A stretch of 64,000 bases of DNA, from NCBI GenBank assembly GCA_947451115.1, contig CANFXV010000001.1, positions 62,001 through 126,000 of the forward strand. Direction: 5' to 3'. Below the pieces are notes generated by a model. It was not told where the DNA came from and did no database searches. It saw only the letters and a list, made by a program, of their open reading frames with translations. The translations under genes and the position numbers were made by a program. Below are positions 1 to 8,444 of this stretch, one piece after another. The first letter of the stretch is position 1, and each line of letters begins with the position of its first letter. The DNA comes from Bacteroidota bacterium. GTDB lineage: Bacteria > Bacteroidota > Bacteroidia > Chitinophagales > Chitinophagaceae.

Positions 1-738
1 TACCTTTACTCTATTTCCTATTGCCTCATCACCATCTTTTATTTGTGCCATTCTTCTAATATCTAATCTAACAGAAGCATAAAATTTTAAAGCATTTCCT
101 CCTGTGGTGGTTTCTGGGTTTCCAAAAACAATACCTATTTTTTCTCTTAATTGATTAATAAAAATACAGATGGTGTTTGTTTTATTAATAGTAGCGGTTA
201 ATTTTCTTAATGCTTGACTCATTAATCTTGCATGTAATCCCATTTTACTATCGCCCATTTCTCCTTCTAACTCGCTTTTTGGAACGAGCGCTGCTACTGA
301 GTCTATCACTACTACATCAATAGCACCAGATAAAATTAAACGATCTGCTATTTCTAAAGCTTGTTCACCATAATCTGGTTGAGAGACTAATAAACTATCT
401 ACATCAACGCCTAATTTTTTAGCATAAGCACTATCAAAAGCGTGTTCAGCATCTATAATTGCACACATGCCACCTTTTTTTTGTGCTTCTGCAATTACAT
501 GAATTGCTACGGTTGTTTTTCCTGAAGATTCTGGTCCGTATATTTCAATAATTCTACCTTTTGGTAAACCGCCAATTCCTAATGCGGTATCTAATCCTAT
601 TGATCCTGTGGAAATTACTTCTTGTGGTTCTTGACTTCTTTCATTCATCATCATCACACTACCCTTGCCATAATCTTTGTCAATTTTGTCAATCGTTAAT
701 TTTAATGCTTTTAGTTTTTCTACATTTGGGTTACTCAT
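1..738 (-). CDS. recA: Recombinase RecA (partial, C-terminus off the left edge)
   Basis: RecA binds single-stranded DNA as an ATP-dependent filament, drives homologous strand exchange and triggers SOS cleavage. The reverse-strand reading starts at ATG 738 and runs open to the edge, giving 246 codons, so about 100 C-terminal residues are missing. Visible features are the Walker A motif GPESSGKT at residues 68-75, the Walker B stretch ending VVIDSVAAL, and the loop region with [10 protein letters not shown] and [17 protein letters not shown]. All are near-invariant in RecA. It is transcribed away from ppiD across a long AT-rich gap. I saw no clear SOS box or TAnnTTTG promoter just upstream. Identity is certain; only the end is unknown. 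Confidence 0.98.
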   Translation of the reverse strand, partial: MSNPNVEKLKALKLTIDKIDKDYGKGSVMMMNERSQEPQEVISTGSIGLDTALGIGGLPKGRIIEIYGPESSGKTTVAIHVIAEAQKKGGMCAIIDAEHAFDSAYAKKLGVDVDSLLVSQPDYGEQALEIADRLILSGAIDVVVIDSVAALVPKSELEGEMGDSKMGLHARLMSQALRKLTATINKTNTICIFINQLREKIGIVFGNPETTTGGNALKFYASVRLDIRRMAQIKDGDEAIGNRVKV

Positions 739-1519
739 AGTTAGTCGTTTTATATTTTCTTTAATATTTAAGTGAAGATATGGATAATTTGTTAATAAAC
801 TAAAATATTTAGTATTATTTTACTAATTTGATTAGTTTTTAAATATATATTGGTACAAATTCCTTTTAATTAATTGATTATCATTGTTTTATTAATTTAG
901 TAATAAATTTAGTATTTTTTTTTATTTCTTTTTAAAGTATTTATTAATGCGATTATAGGGGTTTTTTGAGGTCTTTTTTAGCTGGTTGATCAGGCGAATT
1001 TACTTTGGTTCTTTGTTCTTGTTAAAAGTAGTTGATTTTAAAATAGTAGTTAAAATACCTAATGTGGATTTCTATTGTAGTATTAAGTATTAATACATTT
1101 ATATAAATAAACTAATACTATTATCCCTGTGTATATCTTAATATCTTATTTATACACTATTTCATTTTTTATTCTATAAGTATTAAAATACAATACAGTC
1201 AAGACTTACAGCGATTTTAATTTTAATAATTGTTTTATTTTTTAGGTAATACACAAGTTTAGCACTGTGAATTAACGGGTATAAATTGAGTTCTTTTTAT
1301 ACTACACAGCACTTTTTGAATAAATAAAACTTGTTTATTCTTTTCTTATGCAGGTTTATACACCCCAAAACCATAGATATCCCCGAAAATTTTATTTATC
1401 CACCCCACCTTTGTGTATTTTTTATTTGCTTTTTCGTCATTTTATGCTTGTTTTTCATGGTTTTAGAGCTGTTTAGTACCAAGAAAACATTATTTTTGCT
1501 CTCCCATAATTAATTATAT
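739..1519. other. Long AT-rich intergenic region between divergent recA and ppiD
   Basis: This 781-base gap holds no convincing gene. It is very rich in A and T, with runs of T, and contains a perfect 10-base palindrome GTATTAATAC at 1087-1096. A TTG-initiated 60-codon reading at 1331-1513 encodes a Phe/Cys-rich string with no recognisable family, and is judged chance. The region must carry the promoters of both flanking genes, but I could not identify a clear -33/-7 pair. A small RNA here cannot be excluded by eye. Confidence 0.6.
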
Positions 1520-3604
1520 ATGTCAATTATTCAGAACATTAGAGAAAGAGGTGCTTGGATCATCTTTGGTATTATCGCCTTAGCCTTAATCGCTTTTATT
1601 TTACAAGACGGTGTTGGTAGAAAAGGGGGCTCAACGGATACTACTACCCTAGGTAAGGTAAACGGCGAAGTAATTAATAAATTAGAGTTTGAAGAAAAAC
1701 TTGAAGCACAAGTACAAAACTATGCTTCACAAGGAGTAAAAAGAGAGCAGCTGATAGGTTATTTGTGGAGTCAAGAAGTAGATCGTCTTTTGTTTAAATC
1801 AGAAGAAAAGAAATTAGGTATTACTGTTGGAACGAAAGAGCTTTCTGATGTTTTATTTGGTAATGAATCACCATTTAAACAAGAGTTTACAGATAAAACT
1901 ACAGGAGAATTTAAAGTGAATGATGCTAAACAAGCTATTGCACAAATAAAAAAATCTAAAAATAAAGACCAGGTTAAACAAATTGAAAAATTTTATATAG
2001 AACCAGCCATTGAAAATAGATTAAGAAGCAAATACCAAGCCTTGGTAGTTAAGGGTGTTCAATTGCCAAAATGGTTGGCGGATAAACAACTAGCAGAAAC
2101 AAGCAATGTGGCTAATATTTCTTATGTTGGTTTACCTTATTCTAGTATTTCAGATAGCACTATTAAAGTAACCAATGATGATATTGCTGCTTATTTAAAT
2201 GAAAACGCTGCAGCTTTTCAAATTGTAGAAACAAGTAAAAATATTGGTTATGTTGGATTTAGCGCAGCACCCTCAAGTGTAGATAGCGCAGGCGCAAGAG
2301 ATGTTTTATTATCCTTAAAGGAAGAATTTAAAAACACAAGTGACCCAGCTGCTTTCTTAAATAAAGCAGGAACCGAGCTTCCATATTACAATAGTTATTT
2401 AAGCAAGAAATCAATTAAAGTACCACAAAAAGATTCAATTTTTAATGTAGGTGTTGGTAATGTATATGGCCCTTATGTTGATGGTAAAAATTATACTATT
2501 GCCAAGGTGATTGGTTTAAAACAATGGCCCGACAGCGCTAGCTTTAGACATATTTTAATAGGCACCATCAATCCAACGAATGGCCAACAATTGAGAGATG
2601 ACAGTTCTGCAAAAAAATTAGCAGACAGTATTAGTAATGCCATTAAGGGTGGCGCCTCTTTTGATGCACTTTGTGCAAAATATTCAGACGACGAATCAAG
2701 TAAATTAAAGGGTGGTGTTTTCCCAATGTTTTCCCAAGGTCAGATGGTGATACCTGTTAATGATTTTTCTTTTGAAAGTTCGGTCGGCGCCAAAGGTGTA
2801 GTAAAATCAGAATTTGGATTCCATGTTATGGAAGTTTTAAAACAAAGCGCAAAAGGACCAGCCTATAAAATTGCTTATTTATCTAAAAGTATTTTACCTA
2901 GTAACGAAACAGTGACTAGCGCATCTACAGCAGCAGCACAATTCGCTTCTACGGCTAAAAATTTGAAATCATTCAGTGCTAATGCGGTAAAAATAAACAA
3001 ACAAGTATTACCAGCAACCGGCATTAAAGCAAACGACTTTGAAATTCCTGGAATTGGCACAAGTAGAGCCACCGTACGTTGGATTTTTGAAAACGACCTA
3101 AACTCAGTTTCTGAACCATTTGAAGTGGGTGACAGTTATTTTGTAGCTGCGATTACAGGTGTTGATAAAGAAGGTTTGGCGAGTGTAGAGGCAGCAAAAC
3201 CTCAAGTAGAAGGAATCATTAGAGACCAAAAGAAAGCAGAAAAAATTAAAGGCAGCTTAAAAGGAAATAGTTTAGAAGCAATTGCAGTAAATGCAAAGGC
3301 GAACATTCAAAAAGCAGACAGTATTAATTTTAATTATTCGATGATTCCGGGCTTAGGCAATGAACCAAAAATTGCTGGTGCAGCTTTCAATAAATCTTTG
3401 ATCAATAAAGTAAGTGAACCAATTGCTGCAAATTCTGGTGTTTTTGTAATTAGTGTTAATAGTCTTGGGGCAAAACAAACAGGCCAAGACCCTGCTTTTT
3501 TTAAAGATGAGCTTTTACAAAGAACAAGAAGCGTTTTGTTTAGAACAAGTGTTGCTTTAAAGAAAACAGCTAAGATCGTAGACAATAGGTCTAAGTTGTA
3601 TTAA
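1520..3604 (+). CDS. ppiD: PpiD/SurA-like peptidylprolyl isomerase, membrane-anchored
   Basis: Periplasmic folding factor of 694 residues. Residues about 12-30 form one uncleaved membrane anchor (AWIIFGIIALALIAFILQD), as in PpiD. A SurA/PpiD-type N-terminal chaperone region (about 35-330) follows. A parvulin rotamase domain at about 337-440 begins at SFRHILIG and ends at SEFGFHVMEVL, the usual parvulin ends. The C-terminal third is a second chaperone-like stretch. By family knowledge it assists folding of outer-membrane and secreted proteins, which fits a genome rich in exported enzymes. Its stop codon overlaps the next start by one base (TAATG), so translation of the DUF2480 gene is probably coupled. 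The symbol ppiD is by architecture, not proven orthology. Confidence 0.88.
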   Translation: MSIIQNIRERGAWIIFGIIALALIAFILQDGVGRKGGSTDTTTLGKVNGEVINKLEFEEKLEAQVQNYASQGVKREQLIGYLWSQEVDRLLFKSEEKKLGITVGTKELSDVLFGNESPFKQEFTDKTTGEFKVNDAKQAIAQIKKSKNKDQVKQIEKFYIEPAIENRLRSKYQALVVKGVQLPKWLADKQLAETSNVANISYVGLPYSSISDSTIKVTNDDIAAYLNENAAAFQIVETSKNIGYVGFSAAPSSVDSAGARDVLLSLKEEFKNTSDPAAFLNKAGTELPYYNSYLSKKSIKVPQKDSIFNVGVGNVYGPYVDGKNYTIAKVIGLKQWPDSASFRHILIGTINPTNGQQLRDDSSAKKLADSISNAIKGGASFDALCAKYSDDESSKLKGGVFPMFSQGQMVIPVNDFSFESSVGAKGVVKSEFGFHVMEVLKQSAKGPAYKIAYLSKSILPSNETVTSASTAAAQFASTAKNLKSFSANAVKINKQVLPATGIKANDFEIPGIGTSRATVRWIFENDLNSVSEPFEVGDSYFVAAITGVDKEGLASVEAAKPQVEGIIRDQKKAEKIKGSLKGNSLEAIAVNAKANIQKADSINFNYSMIPGLGNEPKIAGAAFNKSLINKVSEPIAANSGVFVISVNSLGAKQTGQDPAFFKDELLQRTRSVLFRTSVALKKTAKIVDNRSKLY

Positions 3605-4110
3605 TGTCTGACTTATTAAATAATAAAGTTGCCGAAAGTGGTATTCTAACCATTGACTTGGCGAGCTTTTTACCCGCTAACGAGTTTGTTTTGTTTGATA
3701 TTAAACCATTTCTTTTTATGGAATTAATATTAAAAGAAAAAGATTTTCGTGCTTCCTTGCAAAACATTGATTGGTCAATATATCAAGATAAAATTGTTGG
3801 GATTGTTTGTTCAGCCGATGCCATCATTCCGATGTGGGCGAATATGTTAATTGTATCTGCCCTTAATCCTTTTGCTAAAGCCGTTTATTTTGGAAATGAA
3901 AACAAGGCAAGAGAGCAACAATTATTAGAGGGTATCAACTCGATTAATACCAATGAATATACAGATCAAAGGGTGGTGATTAAGGGTTGCGGAGACACCC
4001 CTATTGGAGAATCCGCCTATATTGCGATTACACAGAAACTAAGACCGGTGGTAAAAAGTATCATGTACGGAGAGCCCTGTAGCACCGTGCCGGTGTATAA
4101 AAAGAAATAA
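3604..4110 (+). CDS. DUF2480 family protein
   Basis: A 168-residue cytoplasmic protein with no signal peptide or membrane segment. I recognise it as the DUF2480 family, widespread in Bacteroidota and without assigned function. Features seen are an N-terminal ILTIDLASFLP stretch, a central CSADAIIPMWANM block and a conserved-looking C-terminal part with GCGD and a late Cys (GEPCSTVPVY). The two Cys residues near the C-terminus could bind a metal or act in redox, but this is speculation. It starts on the last base of the ppiD stop and so belongs to the same transcript. It ends 15 bases from the convergent polA stop, with no obvious terminator between them. Confidence 0.8.
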   Translation: MSDLLNNKVAESGILTIDLASFLPANEFVLFDIKPFLFMELILKEKDFRASLQNIDWSIYQDKIVGIVCSADAIIPMWANMLIVSALNPFAKAVYFGNENKAREQQLLEGINSINTNEYTDQRVVIKGCGDTPIGESAYIAITQKLRPVVKSIMYGEPCSTVPVYKKK

Positions 4111-4125
4111 GTTGCGGCTTAAGAT

Positions 4126-7053
4126 TTAATGTGCTTCTAACCAATTTTTTCCCACACCCACTTCTGCTTCTACGGGTACACCATTAGGAAGCTCCATGGC
4201 CTCTTTCATACATTTTAATATTAGTTCTTTTAGTGCGGGTAGTTCTTTTTCTACCGCATCAAAGACCAATTCATCATGTACTTGTAAAATCATTTTAGAT
4301 TCCCATTTGGTTTTTTTCATCTCTGCATGAATTTTAATCATCGCAAGTTTGATCATATCTGCAGCAGAGCCTTGAATAGGAGAGTTGATGGCATTTCTTT
4401 CTGCAAAACCACGTACGGTAAAATTGCTACTATTAATATCTCTTAACCAGCGCCTTCTACCCATTAGCGTTTCCACAAAGCCTAATTCTTTGGCGTTGTT
4501 AATTTGCCCGTCCATATATAATTGAATACCAGGAAATTCTTTTTTATAGTTGTCTATAATTTCTTTTGCCTCTGTTCTTGAGATGCCTAAATTTTCTGCC
4601 AAACCAAATGCACCCTGTCCATAAATAATTCCAAAGTTCACACTCTTGGCTTTATAACGCATTTCTTTGGTTACATCGGCTTCGTTAATACCATACACTT
4701 TAGCAGCAGTGGCTGTGTGAATATCCTTACCTAGTTTAAAGGCCTCACACATATTCGGGTCACCGCTAATGGCGGCCACAATACGAAGTTCTATTTGAGA
4801 ATAATCTGCGCTCACAAGCACACGACCTTTCTCACGAGGAATAAAGGCTTTTCTAATTTCTCTGCCACGCTCGGTTCTAATAGGAATGTTTTGTAAGTTC
4901 GGATTCGTGCTACTTAATCTTCCGGTAACCGCTACCGCCTGCGCATAACTAGTATGCACACGCCCGGTTTTAGGATTAATTAATTCCGGAAAAGAATCAA
5001 CATAGGTAGATTTCAGTTTCGTTAACTCTCTAAAATTTAAAATGTCGTCAACAATTTTATGCTTGGCCGCCATTTTTTGTAACACATCTTCACCCGTTGC
5101 GTATTGACCGGTCTTGGTTTTCTTTGCCTTTGCATCTAATTTCAAAATATCAAATAATACTTCGCCCAATTGTTTTGGAGAGGCTAAATTAAAACGAACA
5201 CCTGCTTGCTCATAAACACGCTCTTCACTAATTTTTGCTTCGGTTTCTAATACTTTACTGTATTCATTTAAAAAATCAATATCTACTTTTACCCCCTCAT
5301 ATTCCATGTCTACTAAAACCCGCACTAGTGGGTTTTCTACTTCATTAAATACTTTTTCTACACCACGCTTTTTAATTAAAGGCGTAAAACAGTTTTTCAA
5401 TTGAAAAGTTATATCGGCATCTTCTGCTGCGTATTCTGTTACTTGGTCCAGAGGTGCGTCGCGCATGGTGCCCTGATTTTTTCCTTTCTTTCCAATAAGC
5501 GTCGTAATTGAAATGGGTTCATAGCCTAAAAACTGTGCACTTAGCAAATCCATGCTGCGCCTGCCTTCTGGCTCTATCACATAATGCGCAAGCATCGTAT
5601 CAAATGTTTTACCCAATAGCTCTACACCATACCATTTCAACACTAAAAAATCATATTTTAAGTTTTGTCCAATCCAAACAATGTCTTTGTTTTTAAACAA
5701 GGGTTCAAATAATGCCAATGTTTTTTTAGCCTCCGCCTCATTTGCAATAGGAATATAAAATCCTTCATGTTCTTTATAAGAAAAACTTAATCCTACTAGT
5801 TCAACATCATTGGCATTAACACCGGTGGTTTCCGTGTCAATACAAACTTCTTTTTGGGTCAACAATTCCTTCACTAAGGCTTGTATATTTTCTTTACCCT
5901 CAACGGCTTTATAAGTATGTGGTGTGTTAGCACTGTTTTTGTTCACCACCAATTCCACTGGTAAATCATCCTCACCAATTTCTTCACCTATTTTATTAGC
6001 TGTCTCATTATTAAAATCAAGATCTTCTACACTTTCTGCTATGTTTGTAGACGCATTACTTTTACCGGCCCCTTTTTTATTTTTTGTTTTTACATTCACT
6101 GTATTTCCAAATAAGTCCGTTTGTTCTTGTACTGCAGCAGCCACCTCAATGGCACCCGCACCACCACTTACTGAGAACTCTTCTCCTAAAATTCTTTTAC
6201 CCAAGGTTTTAAATTCTAGTTCATTAAAAATTTCAGCTAGCGCCGATTTATTTTTTTCTTTTAATCTAAAATCATCTTCATGAAAACTTACCGGCACATT
6301 GGTAATAATAGTGGCCAGCTTCTTGCTCATGATGGCCGATTTTTTACCTGCACGCACTTTCTCCCCCATGGACCCCGTAATTTTATCCGCGTTGTCTAAA
6401 ACACCCTCTAGGCTGTCATATAATTTTAATAGTTTAGCGGCTGTTTTTTCACCCACACCCGGAATACCTGGTATATTATCAGAAGCGTCTCCCATTAAAC
6501 CCAACATATCTACCACTTGTTCTACTCTTGCGATATCCCATTTCTCACAAATCTTTTTAGCATCTACAATCTCTTCTTTATTACCAAAAGCGGGAGGCTT
6601 CCATATATACACATTGGGCTTTACCAATAATTGACCATAATCCTTATCTGGTGTAACCATATAAACTTCATACCCCTTAGCGGCAGCCTGCCAGGCGAGG
6701 GTTCCAATAATATCATCGGCTTCATAGCCATCATATTCAATTACGGGAATATTAAAACCTTCAATGATGGCTTTAATATGGGGTAAAGAGCTTAATAAAT
6801 CTTCCGGTGCTTCTTGTCTATTGGCTTTATAATCTGTGAAATCGGTATGACGTTCTGTAGGGGCGTGTGTATCAAAACATACGGCAATATGGGTAGGATT
6901 TTCTTTTCTTATAATTTCTAAAAGGGTATTGGTAAATCCAAATTGTGCATTCGTATTAATACCTGTGGTAGTAATTCTTGGCGTGCGAATAAGTGCATAA
7001 TAAGCCCTATAAATCAAGGCCAACGCATCTAATAGGAATAGTTTTTTAGGCAT
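4126..7053 (-). CDS. polA: DNA polymerase I
   Basis: Repair and Okazaki-fragment-processing polymerase of 975 residues, with all three domains. The 5'-3' exonuclease (1 to about 300) has the DDIIGT and GDASDNIPGIPGVGEKTA motifs. The 3'-5' proofreading domain (about 395-580) keeps the Exo I acidic pair (CIDTETTG), Exo II (GQNLKYDF) and Exo III (EYAAEDAD), so proofreading looks intact. The polymerase domain has motif A VSADYSQIELRI (about 746), the O-helix with KSVNFGIIYG (about 800) and motif C QVHDELVF (about 921). The O-helix aromatic is Phe, as in E. coli. A low-complexity linker rich in Lys and Asn lies at about 310-345. A terminator-like hairpin ends only about ten bases before the start codon. 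Confidence 0.98.
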   Translation of the reverse strand: MPKKLFLLDALALIYRAYYALIRTPRITTTGINTNAQFGFTNTLLEIIRKENPTHIAVCFDTHAPTERHTDFTDYKANRQEAPEDLLSSLPHIKAIIEGFNIPVIEYDGYEADDIIGTLAWQAAAKGYEVYMVTPDKDYGQLLVKPNVYIWKPPAFGNKEEIVDAKKICEKWDIARVEQVVDMLGLMGDASDNIPGIPGVGEKTAAKLLKLYDSLEGVLDNADKITGSMGEKVRAGKKSAIMSKKLATIITNVPVSFHEDDFRLKEKNKSALAEIFNELEFKTLGKRILGEEFSVSGGAGAIEVAAAVQEQTDLFGNTVNVKTKNKKGAGKSNASTNIAESVEDLDFNNETANKIGEEIGEDDLPVELVVNKNSANTPHTYKAVEGKENIQALVKELLTQKEVCIDTETTGVNANDVELVGLSFSYKEHEGFYIPIANEAEAKKTLALFEPLFKNKDIVWIGQNLKYDFLVLKWYGVELLGKTFDTMLAHYVIEPEGRRSMDLLSAQFLGYEPISITTLIGKKGKNQGTMRDAPLDQVTEYAAEDADITFQLKNCFTPLIKKRGVEKVFNEVENPLVRVLVDMEYEGVKVDIDFLNEYSKVLETEAKISEERVYEQAGVRFNLASPKQLGEVLFDILKLDAKAKKTKTGQYATGEDVLQKMAAKHKIVDDILNFRELTKLKSTYVDSFPELINPKTGRVHTSYAQAVAVTGRLSSTNPNLQNIPIRTERGREIRKAFIPREKGRVLVSADYSQIELRIVAAISGDPNMCEAFKLGKDIHTATAAKVYGINEADVTKEMRYKAKSVNFGIIYGQGAFGLAENLGISRTEAKEIIDNYKKEFPGIQLYMDGQINNAKELGFVETLMGRRRWLRDINSSNFTVRGFAERNAINSPIQGSAADMIKLAMIKIHAEMKKTKWESKMILQVHDELVFDAVEKELPALKELILKCMKEAMELPNGVPVEAEVGVGKNWLEAH

Positions 7054-7066
7054 GACGCTAAGTTAA

Positions 7067-7108
7067 CCAAAAAAACCTCCCCATTACAATCAGTAATAAG
7101 GAGGTTTT
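7067..7108 (-). terminator. Rho-independent terminator or leader hairpin upstream of polA
   Basis: On the minus strand, the arms AAAACCTCC and GGAGGTTTT enclose a loop that itself holds a short ATTAC/GTAAT pair. A run of seven Ts follows. It sits downstream of the amidohydrolase ending at 7134 and immediately upstream of the polA ATG at 7053. It should stop amidohydrolase transcripts, but because of its position it may also influence polA expression. Confidence 0.75.
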
Positions 7109-7133
7109 AAAAATGTTTACATCTTGTAGGAAT

Positions 7134-8441
7134 CTATTTGATTTTGTATTTATACTTATATCTTTCGTACAATTGTTTTTGTTTGTTGTCTAAATTAATG
7201 GACCTACCTTGAATAAAGGCATTGGTAATTTGGTTACCTCTCATGTCTAAAATATCTCCTGCACTAATGATAATATTGGCGTCCTTTCCTATTTCGATGG
7301 ATCCGGTTATATCATCAATCCCTAAAATTTTAGCGGTATTTAAAGTAATGGCACTAAGGGCTTCCTCTTTGTCCAAACCATAAGTAGCAGCGGTTCCAGC
7401 ATTAAAACTAATATTGCGTTGTTTGCTTTGATCGTTGGCATCATTAATGGCAAATAATACCCCTGCTTTTTTAAGCTGTGCTGGTAATTTATACAATTGA
7501 TCAATGTCGTCGTCCTCTGTAGTAGGCAATGCATGTTGATTGTCTAAAATAACAGGAATTTTATTTTCGTTTAAAATAGATGCAATTTGTAAACTTTCAA
7601 CAGCGCCTACTAAAACAATGTTAAAACCAAATGTTTTACCCAAGTCAATAGCGACTAACATTTGTTTCACTTCATTAGCGCGAATAAATAATTTTTGTTT
7701 TCCATCAAATAAGCCGCGCACTGCTTCAAATTTCAAATTGTTGGAAACGTGGGTTTTTTCTTGTAAATAAGCTTTTGCCTCTGTAAAGAATTTTTTAATT
7801 GTTTCCATTTTTGCTAAGCCTTCTTTTACAGGATCCGTGGCTTGTGCGCGTATATATCCACGACCGCCTCTTCTGGTCATAAAAGAAGGCATGTTGATGA
7901 ATAGGCCAATGTCTTCCTTGTAGGCCGCGTCTTCGTAGTTCCAAGCATCTAATTGTACTACACTTGATCTTCCTTCTATTAATTCGCCCATTGGTGCTAT
8001 ATGTGCTAGCAATACACCGTTTGCTCTTAGTACATCAATGACTTTAGAATCAGTATTGTAGGAAACAATGGTTCTTATACTAGCATTGTTGTCACCAATT
8101 TCTTGAAAATCATTACTACCTCTAACGCCGCTATTTATTTCTTTTAATCCAAGACTAGAAATTGGTAAAATAAGTCCAGGATAAACTTGTTTTCCAGTGG
8201 CATCAATGCTGTTGGCACCTGCTGGTGCTGTAATATTATTACCTACTTGTTTTATTTTTCCGTTTTCAAATAAAACAGCGGCGTCATTTAATACAGTACC
8301 ATTGCCAATATGAATGGTTGCATGTGTAATAATGGTTGCTCCATTTTGAGCAGCCGCAGGGTAAATGGTTTCTTGTGCATTGGCAAGCTTGCAAAAGCTT
8401 ACAAATGACAATAAAAGAAGGGTGGTATATTTTTTTTGCAT
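7134..8441 (-). CDS. Secreted amidohydrolase-like protein with degenerate metal site
   Basis: A 435-residue exported protein with a Sec signal (about 1-22, ending ANAQ). Its fold signature is that of imidazolonepropionase/dihydroorotase-type amidohydrolases: an N-terminal beta region (ATIHIGNGTVLNDAAVLFENGKI) and a C-terminal GSIEIGKDANIII block, with LNTAKILGI before it. The normal PGxIDxHxH metal-binding segment is replaced by YPGLILPISSLGL, so both first-strand histidines are missing. The later His positions also look lost; only an Asp in INDAND may remain. It is therefore probably not a classical metallohydrolase. It starts three bases after the stop of the 1003-residue paralogue, implying co-translation and perhaps a heteromeric partnership. 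Confidence 0.8.
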   Translation of the reverse strand: MQKKYTTLLLLSFVSFCKLANAQETIYPAAAQNGATIITHATIHIGNGTVLNDAAVLFENGKIKQVGNNITAPAGANSIDATGKQVYPGLILPISSLGLKEINSGVRGSNDFQEIGDNNASIRTIVSYNTDSKVIDVLRANGVLLAHIAPMGELIEGRSSVVQLDAWNYEDAAYKEDIGLFINMPSFMTRRGGRGYIRAQATDPVKEGLAKMETIKKFFTEAKAYLQEKTHVSNNLKFEAVRGLFDGKQKLFIRANEVKQMLVAIDLGKTFGFNIVLVGAVESLQIASILNENKIPVILDNQHALPTTEDDDIDQLYKLPAQLKKAGVLFAINDANDQSKQRNISFNAGTAATYGLDKEEALSAITLNTAKILGIDDITGSIEIGKDANIIISAGDILDMRGNQITNAFIQGRSINLDNKQKQLYERYKYKYKIK

Positions 8442-8444
8442 GGT

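Noticed and set aside
1087-1096. Palindrome GTATTAATAC as an SOS box for recA
   Set aside because: It is ten bases of AT-rich sequence about 350 bases from recA and does not match a known LexA motif.
1331-1513. TTG-initiated 60-codon reading before ppiD
   Set aside because: Phe/Cys-rich translation of AT-rich DNA, no family resemblance, no promoter evidence.
5924-6634. Two plus-strand readings inside polA
   Set aside because: Shadow frames opposite conserved polymerase I sequence with intact motifs.
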